From assembly GCA_009733775.1 (NCBI GenBank), contig WOGZ01000275.1, positions 1 to 44,533 of the forward strand: 44,533 nucleotides of DNA. Direction: 5' to 3'. Under the pieces are notes generated by a model that was not told where the DNA came from, ran no database searches, and saw only the letters and a list, made by a program, of their open reading frames with translations. Below are positions 41,255-44,533 of the stretch, piece by piece (within the stretch, counting starts at the first letter, position 1; each line of letters begins with the position of its first letter). Source of the DNA: Alectoria sarmentosa. Lineage: Eukaryota > Ascomycota > Lecanoromycetes > Lecanorales > Parmeliaceae. A program made the translations under genes and the position numbers.

Positions 41255-42536
41255 GTGGTAGCTAGAGTATAAGGCGAGATCATCGCCTTCAGATCGTTGC
41301 GTGTCTCAGTACTTGGAAAATGCTGCAGCTCCACCCAACAGCAACGAGATCACCTGAAACCATCAATATCGCGACAGCCCCTCGAAGTCCGCCGACCAAT
41401 CTACTCCCACATCATCTTGCGTACGCAGGATGTATCATTGGACTGGATGGCTCCAGTAATATGGCCCGAGCAACTTTTGTCTCGTCTGTCTTCAGGTCTC
41501 CGACAAAGTCGATGAGAATCTCTGTAGCACCGACACTTCTGTCCTAGCCCGAGCGATTGGTAGCCCATAAGACTCCGGGGGCCATGATTCGAGGCAGTAT
41601 GAACCTTTAGCTCCCCCAGTGTCTTCATACATATTGGCCAAAGGAGCCTTCCCATACTACGGCATGCCCGATCTTGTATATCAAGAGTAGATCGAGCAAA
41701 GTTGGGAAATGAAAGACATAGCGATGCTGACGCTGAAAGATATTACCCATGGATGCATCTTAGCCAGAATACGTTTTGAAAGAGGCAATCGAGAACATCG
41801 GAGGGAGAGATGACGCTCTATGAACCAGCGAGGAGGGCACATGGGAATTAGGGTGGTATGCTTTACGACTGGGAGGCAAGACGCAATTTTCCCGTGGAAA
41901 GGGACAATCACGGGATACACAAAGTAGAAGTGAACATATCTTAAAACTTGGTCGCAATGGCCATCTTTCAATAACCAACAGAGAATTTTAGAAACGCTGA
42001 AAAGGGTCAGTAATAAGAATCATGGAAGCTTATACGTAATCTGGCTCGACGATGAGTAGGTAGCTCTAAACTCGTTGCTCGGGTCGTTAGTGTTTACACT
42101 TATATCTAACGTTATACAGCATTGAACCTACTTACCATGGTATCCTGGACGTGATGAAAGATTACTCCTGTTTACAGCATCGACGCTTCTGTCCGCGTGC
42201 GGAGGTACATTGCTACTGTCACAGTATTTGATTCTCGGCTTGCAAGCAGGCTCAGCCTGTCAGAAAACAGGAACGCCCCGGGATGTGAGCAGCAAAAATT
42301 GCCATCTCTGAGCCTACTGAAATCGCATCACTTGTCGCTCATTCGATCATCCTTGGTATAATTCTCTAATTAGATCTCTATCAAAGACTAGCCAACCATC
42401 TGCATTCTATTCGACCTACAGCCCATGACCACCTCTTATCAAAGTGCCTCCAATTCTTACCTCCTGGACACTTTATACTCATCTTTCCTCAATCCACCGA
42501 ACCCGTTTCCGAACCCGTCGTCATGAACCCATCTTC
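41255..42536. other. no gene supported
   Basis: A 75-codon plus-strand frame at 41320-41547 reads fairly smoothly and has TATAAG upstream at about 41267, but shows no family. The rest holds only short frames. Confidence 0.4.
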
Positions 42537-44015
42537 CTATTCGTGGCACGAAGCAATCGAACTCGGTCTGCTAACCGATTGCATCGAGGTTGCATCTTCT
42601 TGTACGTCGACCACATTATCTGGCTGATCATCGGGACAACCCGAGCTTATTCTCCGGCTGGAGCAATCCGAGGGTGTAGCTTCTGGCTGGTCATTCTCCT
42701 CTTCCTGATGCTCGGATACACGTGAACACGATCTGCGACTGGAAGACGTCGAGCGCCTCTCTACGTCCACATGCCTATGGACGTTCTCCATCTCATTGTC
42801 CGTGCAGTCTCTGCCTTCATGCTCTGAACACTGCCGTTCTCCATCCCCAAAAGGGCCACAATCAGATGATCCATCCATGCCACTGCTCGAGTACCTCCGC
42901 CGCGAATTCCTCCTCGTACCCGCCATCGACGACGTTACGTCAACGACATTAGTCTCCCGCACTGCCTGCCCAAACATAGCCGTATGTATCATGCCGGACG
43001 AGGGGCTGCCCGTGACGCTCATGATCGACGGAGAAAGCTTCCGCCCACGACGCCAACGACGCCCACGGCTCACACTCTTTGCTGGTGGAGGCGTTCGTCC
43101 AAGGCTAGAGCCCGGACTATGATCTTGATCTTGATCTTGCGTCTGCTCCCTAGCCAGTGTAGTACCCTCCTGCGAAGTACTGATCGCGAGATCAACATTC
43201 GATGCGTTGTCCTTTCTCCCTCTCTCGGCTTGTGGGCTAGTATCGTAATCATTCACTCCACCAGTCAGCTCAATGCCATCTTCCTCATCATGCTTGTCTT
43301 CCCGACCACCTTTTCTTCGTTTGCAATACATGATGCACAGATAAATCAGAAAAGGTACCAGCAAAACAGCCATAATCGCAAAAATGGTCCCTACAACCGC
43401 ATCCGCTTTCTCGCAGCGCAGACGCTCTATGCCTTTTGGATTGATGCAAGAACGGGCGGGAGATGGATGGTCATGGTCGTGGTTATGGCCGCCGCCGTCA
43501 ACGATAGGCTCATGTCCGCCAGGGCCATAATGGGGCGGGTGGGCTGGAGCAGAGCCTGGCAGGGAATGTTTGGGTGGCTTCCCTTCGGGCTTTGGCTTTG
43601 GCTTTGGCTTTGGTATCTTTGGTATCTTCGGTATCTTGGGGATCTTCCACGGCGCTGGGACCGATATCTTCGCTTTGCTAGGCGACGAACCTCCGGTCCC
43701 AGATTTGGCCTCGGGTGCCCAAGGCTTCTTCCACGACCTCGATGATGAAGATGCGGAAGAAGAGTCGGATTCCGGTGCCGCCAACCCACCAACCCTCAAA
43801 GCCCCATCCTCGCCTCGCGTCGGACTCGACGATCCTGCCGACAAACTCCTCCCTCCTCCACCGCCACTACTTCTATCAAGACTCGCCCCACTGCCTCCCC
43901 TCCTCTTGTGCAGGAAGTCCAGAAGGCCGTAATGGTATCGATCGTTGGGAAAAGCTTCGAGCTGCGATTCTTCGGGGAGGAGGTCGTGGTTAGCGGGGCG
44001 GGGGTGCGCTTCCAT
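42537..44015 (-). CDS. low-complexity single-pass membrane protein
   Basis: A single 492-codon frame on the minus strand. Residues 1-120 are Ser/Gly-rich and disordered. At about 124-143 there is a striking repeat, K-I-P-K-I-P-K-I-P-K-I-P then K-P-K-P-K-P-K-P, followed by a His/Asp-rich stretch (HNHDHDH at about 177-183). One membrane helix lies at about 206-230 (VVGTIFAIMAVLLVPFLIYL), followed by C-K-R-R-K, a stop-transfer signal. The C-terminal half is Ser/Arg- and acid-rich, probably cytosolic and phosphorylated. No N-terminal signal peptide, so orientation relies on the positive-inside rule. It could be a cell-surface or vesicle adaptor; no specific family is recognised. The frame is long and unbroken over GC-rich sequence, supporting a real gene. 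Confidence 0.7.
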   Translation of the reverse strand: MEAHPRPANHDLLPEESQLEAFPNDRYHYGLLDFLHKRRGGSGASLDRSSGGGGGRSLSAGSSSPTRGEDGALRVGGLAAPESDSSSASSSSRSWKKPWAPEAKSGTGGSSPSKAKISVPAPWKIPKIPKIPKIPKPKPKPKPEGKPPKHSLPGSAPAHPPHYGPGGHEPIVDGGGHNHDHDHPSPARSCINPKGIERLRCEKADAVVGTIFAIMAVLLVPFLIYLCIMYCKRRKGGREDKHDEEDGIELTGGVNDYDTSPQAERGRKDNASNVDLAISTSQEGTTLAREQTQDQDQDHSPGSSLGRTPPPAKSVSRGRRWRRGRKLSPSIMSVTGSPSSGMIHTAMFGQAVRETNVVDVTSSMAGTRRNSRRRYSSSGMDGSSDCGPFGDGERQCSEHEGRDCTDNEMENVHRHVDVERRSTSSSRRSCSRVSEHQEEENDQPEATPSDCSSRRISSGCPDDQPDNVVDVQEDATSMQSVSRPSSIASCHE

Positions 44016-44489
44016 GTTCTATGACCCTGTGTGTGTGTGCTTCTATTCCGTGACTTGTGGGTGTATACAAGGTAGAAAGAAACCTGACGACGCAATCGAT
44101 GTCGATTATTCAATTAAAAATCCCAAACCTATCTATCACACCCTGTCACTCTCTCCTTCAGAGAAAATCCCATCGAAGATGCAACATACAATCCCAACCG
44201 TCCTTATCCTTATCCATCCCCCAATTCCCCAACCCTCAAACTTTCGCAAGATGGAAAAGAAACCCTAAAATAACCGACTCTCAAAAAAACTGCACCCACG
44301 TGAAGCCCCCACCACATCCCTATCCCATCACCATCCCAATCCCCATCTCATCCTCCTATCTCCAACACCCATCCGGCCCAAAACCCCCAAGCCCCAACCC
44401 CCCCAAACCCAAGCACCCTCCCCTCCCCTCCACTCAAATCCCGCTCAATCCCCATCCCTCAACCCCCCTCCCTCAACCCCCCTCCCCTC
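44016..44489. other. upstream region of the membrane-protein gene, then C-rich sequence
   Basis: 44016-44270 should hold the promoter of the minus-strand gene. From about 44290 the plus strand becomes strongly C-rich and G-poor, with CCCCAAC/CCCCTC words. No coding frame is convincing. Confidence 0.4.
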
Positions 44490-44533
44490 ATCTCAAAATC
44501 CCCTCAAAATCCCCTCAAAACCCCCTCAAAACC
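44490..44533. repeat. short 11-bp tandem repeat at the right edge
   Basis: The unit CCCCTCAAAAT/C is repeated about four times up to the window end, so its full length is unknown. The complementary strand has G4 runs spaced by TTTTGA. Confidence 0.6.

Noticed and set aside
42984..43745. 253-codon plus-strand frame, with other overlapping plus frames to 43993
   Set aside because: These mirror the GC-rich, repetitive minus-strand gene. Runs such as alternating Leu/Trp and Gly/Phe are the antisense of its Lys-Pro repeats.
44490..44533. Telomere-like repeat at the right edge
   Set aside because: The unit is not TTAGGG or a known fungal variant. It is short and lies next to other C-rich low-complexity sequence.

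Overview
The window looks like nuclear DNA of a filamentous ascomycete, plausibly a Dothideomycete or Leotiomycete; no marker fixes the genus. The evidence is short GT-AG introns (about 44-115 nt) with CTRAC-type branch sites, two fungal monocarboxylate-transporter-like MFS genes, F-box-like proteins, a PSI-like membrane protein and a UstYa/DUF3328 protein. Gene density is low. Eight genes are well supported, separated by long non-coding or decayed stretches with relic genes and repeats.

Layout. 1-2095: a possible partial gene at the left edge and an MFS transporter. 2096-8445: mostly empty, apart from a multi-exon Cys-containing gene near 5.1-5.9 kb. 8446-9660: an F-box protein on the minus strand. 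11344-14445: the most interesting locus. A UstYa-family oxidase with two HxxHC motifs lies divergent from a small secretory-signal gene. That gene is built of repeated exons, each carrying an acidic spacer, an E-A-R junction and a short variable Tyr-containing segment. This is the pattern expected of a fungal ribosomally made peptide (dikaritin-type RiPP) and its tailoring enzyme. The last two repeat units are broken.

15.7-30.1 kb is decayed, AT-richer DNA. It holds a roughly 150-bp satellite built around a palindromic TTCGCT...AGCGA box (16.3-17.5 kb), a 171-bp foldback element (18829-18999), a 70-bp tandem duplication and several coding-like fragments that do not join into confident genes.

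30.7-38.1 kb is a normal gene region: an 864-aa fungal protein with a HicA-like C-terminus (minus), a six-exon MFS transporter (plus) and a 284-aa 2EXR/F-box-like protein (plus). 38.9-39.1 kb holds a tRNA-Ser gene whose two ends are intact but whose middle is interrupted. 39.7-41.25 kb holds a relic ORF and a PSI-like Cys-rich membrane protein, and 42.5-44.0 kb a low-complexity single-pass membrane protein, all on the minus strand.

The UstYa protein would be expected to oxidatively cross-link Tyr-containing segments cut from the repeat precursor in the secretory pathway. No second UstY protein, tyrosinase, methyltransferase or cluster regulator is visible nearby, so the locus is either a minimal cluster or a decaying one.
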